Source: an uncultured Clostridia bacterium (GTDB taxonomy: Bacteria > Bacillota > Clostridia > Christensenellales > Aristaeellaceae). From it: a stretch of 47,549 nucleotides of DNA. Positions 1 through 7,376 of this stretch are shown here, in pieces; positions within the stretch are counted from its first letter, which is position 1, and every line of letters begins with the position of its first letter. The stretch lies in contig CAMMYM010000004.1 in the NCBI GenBank assembly GCA_946527725.1, forward strand, positions 1-47,549. The letters are read 5' to 3'. A program made the position numbers and the translations under genes. The notes beneath the pieces are model-generated. The model made no database searches. It was not told the origin of the DNA and worked only from the letters and a program-made list of their open reading frames with translations.

Positions 1-5
1 CCTGC

Positions 6-34
6 TTGATCCCTGCGCGCAAAAACAATATAAT
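6..34 (+). promoter_or_regulatory. sigma-A promoter for the TIM-barrel gene
   Basis: TTGATC (6-11), a 17-base spacer and a perfect TATAAT (29-34). The next gene starts at 149, which leaves a leader of about 105 bases. The leader holds only a GC-rich stretch around 94-113 that could fold; I do not recognise a riboswitch. Confidence 0.65.
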
Positions 35-148
35 ATCCGCGAAGACTGAACCCCCGCAATTCGGGTCCTTTATCTCCGCGGCAAAAACCGAAAACCCGGC
101 CGGACCGCCGGAAGCATACATAGAAGCGTGAAAGGATGTGTTTGAAGC

Positions 149-991
149 ATGCGTTTGGGAGGAACTGTAGCCGGCCGCTGGTCATCTGCCGCAGAATGGG
201 AAAAACTGCTCATCAAGTCGCATTTCAGGGCGATTACCGCACCGTTTACGTTCCGGACGCCGAGGGAGGAAATCGCCGAATACACCGCCGCGTGCGCGCG
301 CAATGACGTGCTGATTGCGGAAATCGGCGTCTGGAAAAACATTTTCGATCCGGATCCGGAAGCGGCAAAGGAAGCCCTTGCGTATGCGGAAGGGCAGCTT
401 GCGCTGGCGGACGAGCTCGGGATCCCCTGCTGCGTGAACATTGCGGGAACAGCAGGCGCGGCCGGATGGGATGCCGCCGATCCGTCCAATTTCACGGAGG
501 AAACCTATGCGCGCATCGTCGGCAGCGTCCGTGAAATCCTGGACTGCGTAAAGCCTGCCAGGGCGTTCTATTCGCTGGAACCCATGCCCTGGATGGTCCC
601 GGACAGCCCGGAAGGATACCTGCAGCTGATCCGGGATGTGGACCGGCCCCAGTTCGGGGTTCATATGGATTTCATCAATATGATCAACTGCCCGCGCCGG
701 TACCTGGCAGCGGAACAGTTCATCGAGGAATGCTTCTCCCTGCTCGGGCCGATGATCAAGAGCACGCATCTCAAGGATACAAGGATGAATCCCGTCCGCC
801 TGACCACGTTCCTGGAAGAATGCTCTCCCGGGGAGGGGTCCCTGGATTTCGGCAGCGTGCTGCGCATCCTGGACAAATACCTGGACGCGGACGCGCCTGT
901 CCTCCTCGAGCATATGTCCGCCTTTGAAGAATACGCAAAAGCCTATGACTATGTCAAAGCCGCCGCAGACCGGATCGGCCTCGCTGTCTGA
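149..991 (+). CDS. Sugar phosphate isomerase/epimerase-like TIM-barrel protein
   Basis: A 280-residue protein of the xylose isomerase-like TIM-barrel superfamily (AP endonuclease 2 fold). The strands carry the expected acidic and histidine metal ligands: the segments SLEPMPW, GVHMDF, STHLKD and LLEHM each place an E, D, H or E at a strand end, as in divalent-metal isomerases and epimerases. No signal peptide or membrane segment, so it should be cytosolic. The ATG at 149 has an AAAGGA 12 bases upstream, a little far. It stands alone behind its own promoter and is followed by the DtxR-type gene, which has a separate promoter. Family-level identification is good, but the substrate cannot be read from sequence; a sugar or sugar-acid epimerase role is the usual reading in carbohydrate-using Clostridia. 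Confidence 0.8.
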   Translation: MRLGGTVAGRWSSAAEWEKLLIKSHFRAITAPFTFRTPREEIAEYTAACARNDVLIAEIGVWKNIFDPDPEAAKEALAYAEGQLALADELGIPCCVNIAGTAGAAGWDAADPSNFTEETYARIVGSVREILDCVKPARAFYSLEPMPWMVPDSPEGYLQLIRDVDRPQFGVHMDFINMINCPRRYLAAEQFIEECFSLLGPMIKSTHLKDTRMNPVRLTTFLEECSPGEGSLDFGSVLRILDKYLDADAPVLLEHMSAFEEYAKAYDYVKAAADRIGLAV

Positions 992-1010
992 CTGCGGAAG
1001 CAGACGGCTG

Positions 1011-1039
1011 TTGACGCGATCCCGTAATTTTGCTATACT
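1011..1039 (+). promoter_or_regulatory. sigma-A promoter of the DtxR-type repressor
   Basis: TTGACG (1011-1016), a 17-base spacer and TATACT (1034-1039), with an extended -10 TG at 1031-1032. Transcription should start near 1046, inside the operator at 1042-1057, which fits autorepression. Confidence 0.75.
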
Positions 1040-1041
1040 TA

Positions 1042-1057
1042 GTTAGACGCATTTAAC
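1042..1057 (+). promoter_or_regulatory. Putative DtxR-type operator (autoregulation)
   Basis: GTTAG-N6-TTAAC, an inverted repeat directly downstream of the -10 box. The same layout with the same 6-base spacer occurs at 11241-11256, 11379-11394 and 11406-11421. DtxR-family boxes are built from TTAG/CTAA half-sites, so binding by the adjacent repressor is likely; this is inference from sequence. Confidence 0.6.
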
Positions 1058-1091
1058 TTGAGATGCGCACATGGCTGAAGGGGGCCTTCCG

Positions 1092-1451
1092 ATGAATATT
1101 TACGAATCGGCAGAAGATTACCTGGAGCAGATCCTGATGCTCCTGGAGCGAAAAGGTCATGCGCGCTCGGTGGATATTGCCGCGGGGCTGAATGTTTCCA
1201 AGCCCTCTGTCAGTGTGGCCATGAAAAAGCTGCGGGAAAACGGATATATCACCATGAGCAGCGACAGCATGATTTCCCTGACGGATAAGGGGTATGCGAT
1301 CGCCCGGAAAATCTATGACCGCCACCAGGCGCTGACGAAATACCTGGTTCAGCTCGGCGTGCCGGAAAACATCGCCAGGGAAGACGCCTGCAAAATTGAA
1401 CACGACCTTTCCGAGGAATCCTTCGCGGCCATCTGCAGCCAGATTGTATGA
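1092..1451 (+). CDS. DtxR/MntR-family metal-dependent repressor, iron-type metal site
   Basis: A 119-residue, two-domain DtxR-family repressor: winged helix-turn-helix (about 1-70; VSKPSVSVAMKKL is the recognition region) and metal-binding dimerisation domain (about 71-119). It lacks the SH3-like third domain, as is usual for MntR-size members. Metal-ligand positions by comparison with Bacillus MntR are D9, E12, H78, C100, E103 and H104. Manganese-type MntR has Glu where C100 stands; DtxR/IdeR iron repressors have Cys, so iron sensing is favoured. I chose ATG 1092 over the in-frame ATG at 1071 because AAGGGGG lies 7 bases upstream and the protein then starts in the usual way (MNIYESAEDYLEQI). 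It converges on the iron operon and has the shared operator at its own promoter. Confidence 0.85.
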   Translation: MNIYESAEDYLEQILMLLERKGHARSVDIAAGLNVSKPSVSVAMKKLRENGYITMSSDSMISLTDKGYAIARKIYDRHQALTKYLVQLGVPENIAREDACKIEHDLSEESFAAICSQIV

Positions 1452-1474
1452 GCAACGGATTCCGCCTCCGGGAA

Positions 1475-1506
1475 AACGGCTGCTCCGCCTGGGGCAGCCG
1501 TTATTT
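1475..1506. terminator. Bidirectional intrinsic terminator between repressor and iron operon
   Basis: Perfect 9-bp stem AACGGCTGC / GCAGCCGTT (1475-1483 and 1494-1502), followed on the plus strand by ATTTTA and on the minus strand by TTTTCCC. It lies between two convergent genes and can serve both; the minus-strand gene stops at 1506, right beside it. Confidence 0.75.
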
Positions 1507-2183
1507 TATGCCAGTGGAAAGACCTCTCCCCTGTCCATCCTGAAAACCCGGTCCGCGTATTTTTCCGCGTCATTTTCGTGGGTCACGATGAATACCGCTT
1601 TGTTCTCCCCGTGTGCAAGATCGTGCAGGGCGGACAGGACCCTGTGCGTGTTTTCATCGTCCAGGTCGCCCGTAGGCTCGTCGGCAAAAAGGAGGTCCGG
1701 ATCCCGGATAACAGCCCGGATGATTGCCATGCGCCGCAGCTCGCCCCCGGACAGCTCCCTCGGAAACACCCCGGCCAGATGGGCGATTTCAAAATTCTCC
1801 ATCCACCGGCGGGCTTTCTCCGCAGGCGGGTCTTTTCCGTACAGCCTTGCCGGAAGCAGGATATTCTCTTCCGCCGTCAGGGTGTCGACCGCGCTCCTGG
1901 CCTGGGGAATCACGCCGATATGCTCGTTCCGGAAACGGGAAAGGGCCGCGTCGTCCAGGCTGTACAGGTCTGTCCGGTCCATCAGCACGCGGCCTTCCGT
2001 CGGCTGGAGAATCCCGCAAAGCATATTCAGCAAAGTGGTCTTCCCGGATCCGCTCCTTCCCGTCAGGACAGTGACTGTTCCGGGGCGGATCTCCATGCTC
2101 AGCGGGGAAACGGCATAGAAATAATTGGCACTCCCCGTATTGCGGAAAAAAGTTTTGCTGATGTTGTCGGCCTGAAGGAGCAT
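1506..2183 (-). CDS. ABC transporter ATP-binding protein, LolD/MacB type (second module of iron operon)
   Basis: A 225-residue cytosolic ATPase with Walker A GRSGSGKT (42-49), signature LSGGE, Walker B LLFADEP, D-loop GDLD and the switch histidine in THE. This is the subfamily that pairs with FtsX-fold permeases. The ATG at 2183 has AAAGGGGAAAG just upstream; an in-frame TTG at 2201 is less likely. It is the last gene of the nine-gene operon, 91 bases after the FtsX permease that ends at 2275, and its partner is almost certainly that permease. The signature is slightly divergent (GGELRR instead of GGEQQR). Transported substrate unknown; the operon context suggests iron or redox-linked export or release, not nutrient import by a classical importer. 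Confidence 0.88.
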   Translation of the reverse strand: MLLQADNISKTFFRNTGSANYFYAVSPLSMEIRPGTVTVLTGRSGSGKTTLLNMLCGILQPTEGRVLMDRTDLYSLDDAALSRFRNEHIGVIPQARSAVDTLTAEENILLPARLYGKDPPAEKARRWMENFEIAHLAGVFPRELSGGELRRMAIIRAVIRDPDLLFADEPTGDLDDENTHRVLSALHDLAHGENKAVFIVTHENDAEKYADRVFRMDRGEVFPLA

Positions 2184-2274
2184 ATTCTTTCCCCTTTTCA
2201 ATGCATCGTTTTCTTCCTGTTCCGCGGAACCCGCAGCCTGTTTTTTGCCCGATTTCTGCCTGCCGCCGGCCGCG

Positions 2275-3477
2275 TCAGGCCCCGTCCCTCAGTGCGGTTC
2301 CCGGGTTTACCCTGCTGAGGCGCCACGCGGCGAAAGCGCTGGTCAGGGCGGAAACCGCAACGGACAGCAGGATCGTACCCGCCGCCAGGCAAAGGATGGT
2401 ACTGAATCCCGGAATCAGGTACGGAAGCCCCAGGCTGCCCTCGATCAGGGCCGAAAAGGAGAAGACGCCGACGGCTGCGATACCGGTTCCCGCAATGCCT
2501 CCGATCAATCCGCATACCGCGGATTCGTACAGCGCCATCCGGCCGAGCATGTTCCTGGACGCCCCGAGAAGGCGCAGGACGGCAAATTCCCGGGAACGTT
2601 CCCTGACGATCAGGGTATAAGCGAGCAGGAGAATCACAAAGGCGAGAACCCAGATCACAACGATCATGGCCGTCACTGTCCGGCTGATGCCCGCAAGGCT
2701 GTCCGAAACGCCGGTGAGCATGGACCGGGTCCTGACCGCTGTGACCTTCCGGAGTTTCCCGGTCAGCGCAGTATTGACATCCCCGATGTCATATCCGTCA
2801 CGGACCTTGATATAAACCGCGGAAACGACCGAATCGTCCCCGCTGGAAATCCTGTGGCTGACGCCCTTGGCTTCCGCGGCTGCCAGCAGCGTATCCATGG
2901 TCTTCATGTTGCAGTAAACAGCCGTATCCAGCCCTGTTCCGGTCGGTTCCAGGCATGCCGTCACCTTGCAGCGCTGCTCGTAAATCCGGATGGTTTCCCC
3001 GATGCCGGCTCCCACCTTGCAGCCGACAGCTACTTCCATGTCTCCCAGTTCATTTTTCAGGCTGCGTGCAATCCATGGCTGGACCGTGAAGTCCCTGGAC
3101 GGGTCTATCCCGATGACCTGGATTTTGACGGAACAGCAATCCGCCTTCAGCGAGGCCAGGAACGTCTGGGGCGCGGCCTTTTCGACGCCGGGCACTTCCA
3201 GGGCTTTCTCCGCCACGGAAGCGTCCATATAGAACGCGCCGGTGGTTCCCTGCAGGAACATATTCCGGAAGCTGACCTTGCTCTCGGCTTCGGACGGCAC
3301 CAGGATAATATCCGCCCCCAGCCGTGCTTCCAGGCTCCGGAGGCCGGCGCGCAGGGATAAGGTAATCACCGATCCCCCGAAAACAGCCAGCGCCAGGAAC
3401 GCCGTCAGCAGCACCAGGGCGGTGGTTCTCCCCGGTTTCCTTGCCAGGTTTTTCACCGATAACGGAAGGATTTTCAT
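2275..3477 (-). CDS. FtsX-like ABC permease (second module of iron operon)
   Basis: A 400-residue permease of the MacB/LolC type: one N-terminal membrane helix (about 18-40), a large extracytoplasmic domain (about 45-270), then three helices (about 275-300, 325-350 and 365-390) in the FtsX domain with the conserved stretch FAVLRLLGAS. The extracytoplasmic domain contains several cysteines (ADCCSVK, RCKVTACLE), more than is usual for the family and perhaps relevant to metal or redox work. Start at 3477: the preceding gene stops at 3485, and GGGAGGG lies ahead of the ATG, so the two are translationally close. Partner ATPase is the gene at 1506-2183. It has no FMN-binding insert, unlike the permease at 4575-6035. 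Confidence 0.85.
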   Translation of the reverse strand: MKILPLSVKNLARKPGRTTALVLLTAFLALAVFGGSVITLSLRAGLRSLEARLGADIILVPSEAESKVSFRNMFLQGTTGAFYMDASVAEKALEVPGVEKAAPQTFLASLKADCCSVKIQVIGIDPSRDFTVQPWIARSLKNELGDMEVAVGCKVGAGIGETIRIYEQRCKVTACLEPTGTGLDTAVYCNMKTMDTLLAAAEAKGVSHRISSGDDSVVSAVYIKVRDGYDIGDVNTALTGKLRKVTAVRTRSMLTGVSDSLAGISRTVTAMIVVIWVLAFVILLLAYTLIVRERSREFAVLRLLGASRNMLGRMALYESAVCGLIGGIAGTGIAAVGVFSFSALIEGSLGLPYLIPGFSTILCLAAGTILLSVAVSALTSAFAAWRLSRVNPGTALRDGA

Positions 3478-3484
3478 GGCAGGC

Positions 3485-3886
3485 TCACGCCCTCCCCTTC
3501 TTTTCCCGGATGCACGCTGCAGCTCCGAACAGCGCGCACAGCGCGGCAGCTGCAAAAAGCACAGTCATGGCGGGCTGCATAACCGCCCGGCAGTGCATCG
3601 TGCTCATTTTGCACAGGCTGATCAGCGTTCCGGGCGTCAGGATGCCCAAGACGCAGGCCAGGAAACTGCCCAGGTACAGCCCGAGGCGGGCCATGCGGAA
3701 CAAAACCGCAAGCAGCGCGAGCATCGCGGCCAGCAGGCCGGTGCCCAGGAGGGAACGGCCGGCCCAGTGGCATGCGCCGACGGATCCGTCCTCATGGACG
3801 CACGGGCCGAGGAACGAGACGCTGCCGACGGAAGCAGCCAGGGCAAGGATAAAAAGAACGCATCCCGGAATAACCTGCTTTTTCAT
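3485..3886 (-). CDS. DUF4418 family membrane protein
   Basis: A 133-residue protein with four predicted membrane helices (about 8-27, 46-66, 70-90 and 104-124). It matches my memory of the DUF4418 family: a G-P-C motif and C-H-W motif after the first helix (C29 and C39-H40-W41) and L-C-x6-C-R after the third helix (C92 and C99-R100). These four cysteines and the histidine sit at membrane edges and could bind metal or form disulfides. ATG 3886 has AAGGA 7 bases upstream; a GTG at 3901 would put the site inside the preceding gene. The stop of the ATPase (3898) overlaps this leader. No biochemical function is established for DUF4418 to my knowledge; it often neighbours MacB-type ABC genes. Confidence 0.75.
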   Translation of the reverse strand: MKKQVIPGCVLFILALAASVGSVSFLGPCVHEDGSVGACHWAGRSLLGTGLLAAMLALLAVLFRMARLGLYLGSFLACVLGILTPGTLISLCKMSTMHCRAVMQPAMTVLFAAAALCALFGAAACIREKKGRA

Positions 3887-3897
3887 GCATGCATCCT

Positions 3898-4572
3898 TCA
3901 CTTTCCGAAATTCTCATTGATCACTTCCCGCGCAATGCGGCCGTGTTCCAGGACAATGGTCCTCTGCGCAGCCTCCGCGACTTCCGGGTCGTGCGTGACA
4001 ACGATCAGCGTCGTCCCCTCCTGATGCAGCCGAGCAAACAGGTCCAGGACAATATTCTCGTTCGCCTCGTCCAGGTTTCCGGTCGGCTCGTCCGCCAGGA
4101 TCAGTTCGGGATGGTTGATCAGTGCCCTCGCAACGCAGACGCGCTGCTGCTCGCCGCCGGAAAGCTGGCTGGGCAGGTGCCTGGCACGCTCCCTCAGCCC
4201 GACGCGCTCCAGTGCTTCCAGCGCTTCCTTCTCGTCCGGCATGGAGTGGTAATACTGGCTGACCATCACGTTCTCCACCGCTGTCAGGTAATTGACCATA
4301 TGGAACTGCTGGAAAATCAGGCCGATTTTGTCGCGGCGGATATCCGTCAGGGCTTTGCTGCTCTCCCTGCTGATATCCACCCCGTCCAGGAGCACTTCCC
4401 CTTTCGTCGGCTTGTCCATGCATCCGATAATATTCATCATCGTGCTTTTCCCGCTGCCGGAAGGGCCCATGATGGCAACCCATTCCCCCTGGTCCACATG
4501 CAGGCTTACGTTATCCAGCGCCTTCAGTTCCCCGTAAATCTTGGATATATTCTTCAGCTCAAGCAGGCTCAT
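3898..4572 (-). CDS. ABC transporter ATP-binding protein, LolD/MacB type (first module of iron operon)
   Basis: A 224-residue ATPase with Walker [11 protein letters not shown]-loop FQQFHMV, signature LSGGEQQR, Walker B LILADEP, D-loop GNLD and the switch H in THD. It should drive the two FtsX permeases encoded just upstream (4575-6035 and 6068-7363), in the same order as the permease-permease-ATPase triplet of the Campylobacter p19 region. The ATG at 4572 has a strong AAAGGAGAA that is embedded in the last codons of the permease (KGE stop), so the two genes are translationally coupled with two bases between them. Confidence 0.92.
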   Translation of the reverse strand: MSLLELKNISKIYGELKALDNVSLHVDQGEWVAIMGPSGSGKSTMMNIIGCMDKPTKGEVLLDGVDISRESSKALTDIRRDKIGLIFQQFHMVNYLTAVENVMVSQYYHSMPDEKEALEALERVGLRERARHLPSQLSGGEQQRVCVARALINHPELILADEPTGNLDEANENIVLDLFARLHQEGTTLIVVTHDPEVAEAAQRTIVLEHGRIAREVINENFGK

Positions 4573-4574
4573 GT

Positions 4575-6035
4575 TTATTCTCCTTTCAGTACGATCGCAG
4601 GATCAACCGCCACGGCGCGTTTGATGGGAAGCAGGCAGCTCAGTGCCGCAATCACCATGGAAACAAGGATGGCTGCAGGCAGCAGCAGCGGCTGGAACGT
4701 AATGGATGCGCCGAACACGTTCACGCTGACCGCCTGGGCGAAAACAAAGCCGAGAATACCTCCCATCAGGCCGCCGAGCAGGCCCAGGAACAATCCCTCG
4801 CCGAGGAATTCAGCCCGGATGGAGCCGTCGGACGCGCCGAGCGCCTTGCGCAGGCCGATTTCCCTGCGGCGTTCCGAAACAACCGCCATCATGGTGGTCG
4901 ACACGCAGATCATCGTCAGCAGGAGAACGACCAGCGTCACCAGGAAAACCAGCGCGGTCAGCTTTTCGAGCACCGACGCTTCCGAGCGGGTAACCCGTTT
5001 GACCAGGCGGGCCCGGACCGCACCGTTTTCCTGCGAGATCGCCTCCGCGTATGCTTCCAGCTGTTCCGCGGGTGCGGAAACGCTCAGCTCCGCCACATCC
5101 AGCTGTTCCGATCCGGTGAGCGTTTTCATGTCCTCAAGGGATATGAACAGGTATTCTTCCTCTTCGCCGCCTGTTGTCAGGATCCCCGTGACCGTAAAGC
5201 TCAGCGTCTGCGGTTTGGCCGCCTTTTCCGCCTTCCGGGCGGAATTGACCGCCTGCACAACCGCTTCCGAGGTAACCGTCGCGCCGGAAAGCGCATCCAC
5301 GTCTTCCCCCAGAGTGAGCGGCAGCGTTTTTCCGATGAACTGGCCCAGGAAGCCTTCATCCTCCGCGGTGCGGCCGCCGTATTCCGGGGTCTGGGTTCCT
5401 GCGTCGATTTCCAGGGCCGCAACAGCGCCGTGATCGTCGAGCTTCACGCTGACATAGACGATGCCGCCGCCGAAGCCCTCTGCATTGCCGGCCAGCTCCG
5501 CCCCCGGAACCCGGCTGTCTTCGGGGCTGACGGCCTCCGTGCGGGCAGCCGGCTGGTACGTGAGCTCCATCGTGGATCCGGTTTTCAGGCCGATTGTTTC
5601 TGCTATTTTCTTTCCTGCCAGGACTTCCCTTGTATGCTCAGGGTAATTCCCTTCGATGCTGAAGTACGGGCTTGTTTTCGGAACCTGCGAAAAATCGGTT
5701 CCGGCAGCCGTAAATGACTGCTGGCGGGACGTCATATCCAGGCGGACGTAACGGTATGGCGTAGCCCCGATCACCTCGTCCGGCGGAATCTTCTCCAGGG
5801 CGTCCGCCAGCCCGTCCCTCTCCATCACGGTCCCCTCGGCGGGGAGGACCAGCATATTCGCGCCGTAGGAGCGGAACTGGGCGCCCATCTGCCGGGGAAC
5901 ATCGACGTAGATCGTCACCAGGCCGGCCAGTATCGTTGCGCCGATCCCGATGGAAAGCAGCGCAATCAGCATCCGCGACCGCCTGCGCAGGAGGGACGCG
6001 GTGATCATCCGAAGGAACATTCTTCTTCTCGTCAT
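4575..6035 (-). CDS. FtsX-like ABC permease with an inserted FMN-binding domain
   Basis: A 486-residue MacB-like permease: N-terminal helix (about 22-44), extracytoplasmic MacB-type domain (about 45-355), three C-terminal helices (about 360-385, 412-437 and 452-472) with the FtsX stretch GLRKALGAS. Residues about 190-266 are unlike other permeases and match the FMN-binding domain of RnfG/NqrC (GGIVYVSVKLD start, then DALSGATVTS at 247-256). D-x-x-S-G-A-T is the ApbE flavinylation motif, which predicts FMN esterified to T253. The domain sits in the extracytoplasmic loop, where flavinylation normally occurs. It lies between a plain FtsX permease and the shared ATPase in an FTR1/P19 iron operon. 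The inference is a permease that passes electrons to iron outside the membrane. No ApbE gene is in this window. Confidence 0.85.
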   Translation of the reverse strand: MTRRRMFLRMITASLLRRRSRMLIALLSIGIGATILAGLVTIYVDVPRQMGAQFRSYGANMLVLPAEGTVMERDGLADALEKIPPDEVIGATPYRYVRLDMTSRQQSFTAAGTDFSQVPKTSPYFSIEGNYPEHTREVLAGKKIAETIGLKTGSTMELTYQPAARTEAVSPEDSRVPGAELAGNAEGFGGGIVYVSVKLDDHGAVAALEIDAGTQTPEYGGRTAEDEGFLGQFIGKTLPLTLGEDVDALSGATVTSEAVVQAVNSARKAEKAAKPQTLSFTVTGILTTGGEEEEYLFISLEDMKTLTGSEQLDVAELSVSAPAEQLEAYAEAISQENGAVRARLVKRVTRSEASVLEKLTALVFLVTLVVLLLTMICVSTTMMAVVSERRREIGLRKALGASDGSIRAEFLGEGLFLGLLGGLMGGILGFVFAQAVSVNVFGASITFQPLLLPAAILVSMVIAALSCLLPIKRAVAVDPAIVLKGE

Positions 6036-6067
6036 AATCTATCCCCTACAATCCTATTCGTCATCCC

Positions 6068-7363
6068 TCAGTGGCCCCCGTGCAGGACCTCCGCCGGCCG
6101 CAGGCGCAGGACCATGCGGATGGCGGGAAGGCTGCCCGCAACCGTCACCAGCGCAATCAGCCCCGCCACGATCGGCGCGACCTTCGGATCCATCTGGATC
6201 GAGGAGCCGAAAACGCTGTGGCCGATCAGCTGCGCAAAACCGAAGCCCATCACGTAGCCTGCGGCAAATCCCAGCAGCGCGGTGATCAGAATTTCCGTCA
6301 TGACCACGCCGGTAATGGACCGGTCCCTGGCCCCGATGGCTTTCAGCAGGCCGATTTCCTTGCTGCGCTCCATTACGGAGGCCGTTACCAGGTTGGAAAT
6401 GCCCAGCGCGGAGCCGACAAGGCTCAGGGCAGTAATCAGAATCATCAGCAGCTTTGTTTTGTCCAGGATCGTTCCTTCGCTTTCAGCAACTTTCCGGACA
6501 GCCGAAGCGACCGATCCGGTAATCACTTCCTGGATCTGGTAGCAGATTGCGGAAACGTAAGCCGTGCAATACCATGTTTCATAATCCCGGCTGCTGAGCG
6601 CGGCCGGGTTCTTTGCCGCGCGGCGGGCAAGCTCGTTATCCGGGGTTGTCAGCGCGGACACTTCGATGGATGCCACCTCGTTTTCACGTCCTGTCAGTGC
6701 CTGTACCAGGTCCAGCGTCGCGTAAAGCTGTTCGTCCTCGTCCCCGCCGGCGTCGTAAATACCGGCAATCGTCACATCCTTTTCCCCCTGGTTTCCCTTC
6801 AGGCGGATGATGTCCCCGGCATGCCATCCATACTGCGCCGCCAGGGCCGCGCCTGCCATGATTTCGCCGGAAGCGTTCGCGTCCTTTTCATCCAGCCAGC
6901 GCCCTTCCGTGATGTCCCACCAGGAGCGCATGCCGACAATCCCGGCGTCGAGGCTTTCCCCTGTCGGCAGGTCCAGGTGATGGTTGAACCAGGTTCCCGT
7001 CAGGCTGGCCGCGGCGTTGTCCGCAACCTGGACCTGGGTGTCCAGGAAGGGGGTAAAATCCACGATGTTGAACGCCCAGAAAATCGTCTTCAGCTTTCCC
7101 AGTTCGTCCTCCCGCAGGTAGGCTGTGTTCAGCTCCGCTCCCCCGCCGACATCGTAGATATCGGAAAGCAGCGAGGAATCCTTTGGTTTGACAACAATAT
7201 TGGCCCCGTAATTCTTCAGTTCCTTGTTAACCTTCTCTTCCACGCCCAGCACGACGTTCAGCATGCCTGTGGCAAGCGAAGCGCCCAGGGCGATGGTCAG
7301 CGCGATCAGCAGCATTTTCCCCTTCTGGTGAAAGAGTACGCCCCGTATCATTCTGAACAGCAT
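6068..7363 (-). CDS. FtsX-like ABC permease (first module of iron operon)
   Basis: A 431-residue MacB-type permease: N-terminal helix (about 16-38), extracytoplasmic domain (about 40-305), then helices at about 310-332, 360-385 and 395-415 with the FtsX stretch IGLLKAIGARD. It ends with LRPAEVLHGGH, the usual C-terminus of this family. The loop contains many acidic and aromatic residues but no FMN motif. I set the start at ATG 7363, which has AAGGAGAA 7 bases upstream; the longer reading from 7402 would overlap the DUF2318 gene. The FMN-bearing permease follows after 32 bases, and the two likely form a heterodimer with the ATPase at 3898-4572. Confidence 0.88.
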   Translation of the reverse strand: MLFRMIRGVLFHQKGKMLLIALTIALGASLATGMLNVVLGVEEKVNKELKNYGANIVVKPKDSSLLSDIYDVGGGAELNTAYLREDELGKLKTIFWAFNIVDFTPFLDTQVQVADNAAASLTGTWFNHHLDLPTGESLDAGIVGMRSWWDITEGRWLDEKDANASGEIMAGAALAAQYGWHAGDIIRLKGNQGEKDVTIAGIYDAGGDEDEQLYATLDLVQALTGRENEVASIEVSALTTPDNELARRAAKNPAALSSRDYETWYCTAYVSAICYQIQEVITGSVASAVRKVAESEGTILDKTKLLMILITALSLVGSALGISNLVTASVMERSKEIGLLKAIGARDRSITGVVMTEILITALLGFAAGYVMGFGFAQLIGHSVFGSSIQMDPKVAPIVAGLIALVTVAGSLPAIRMVLRLRPAEVLHGGH

Positions 7364-7376
7364 TCTGACGTTCTCC

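Noticed and set aside
40-148. Riboswitch in the leader of the first gene
   Set aside because: Some GC-rich complementarity is present but I recognise no conserved riboswitch core.
4575-7363. Reading the FtsX permeases as a macrolide exporter (MacB)
   Set aside because: No MacA-like adaptor, and the operon contains FTR1, P19 and DUF2318; iron-linked function fits better.
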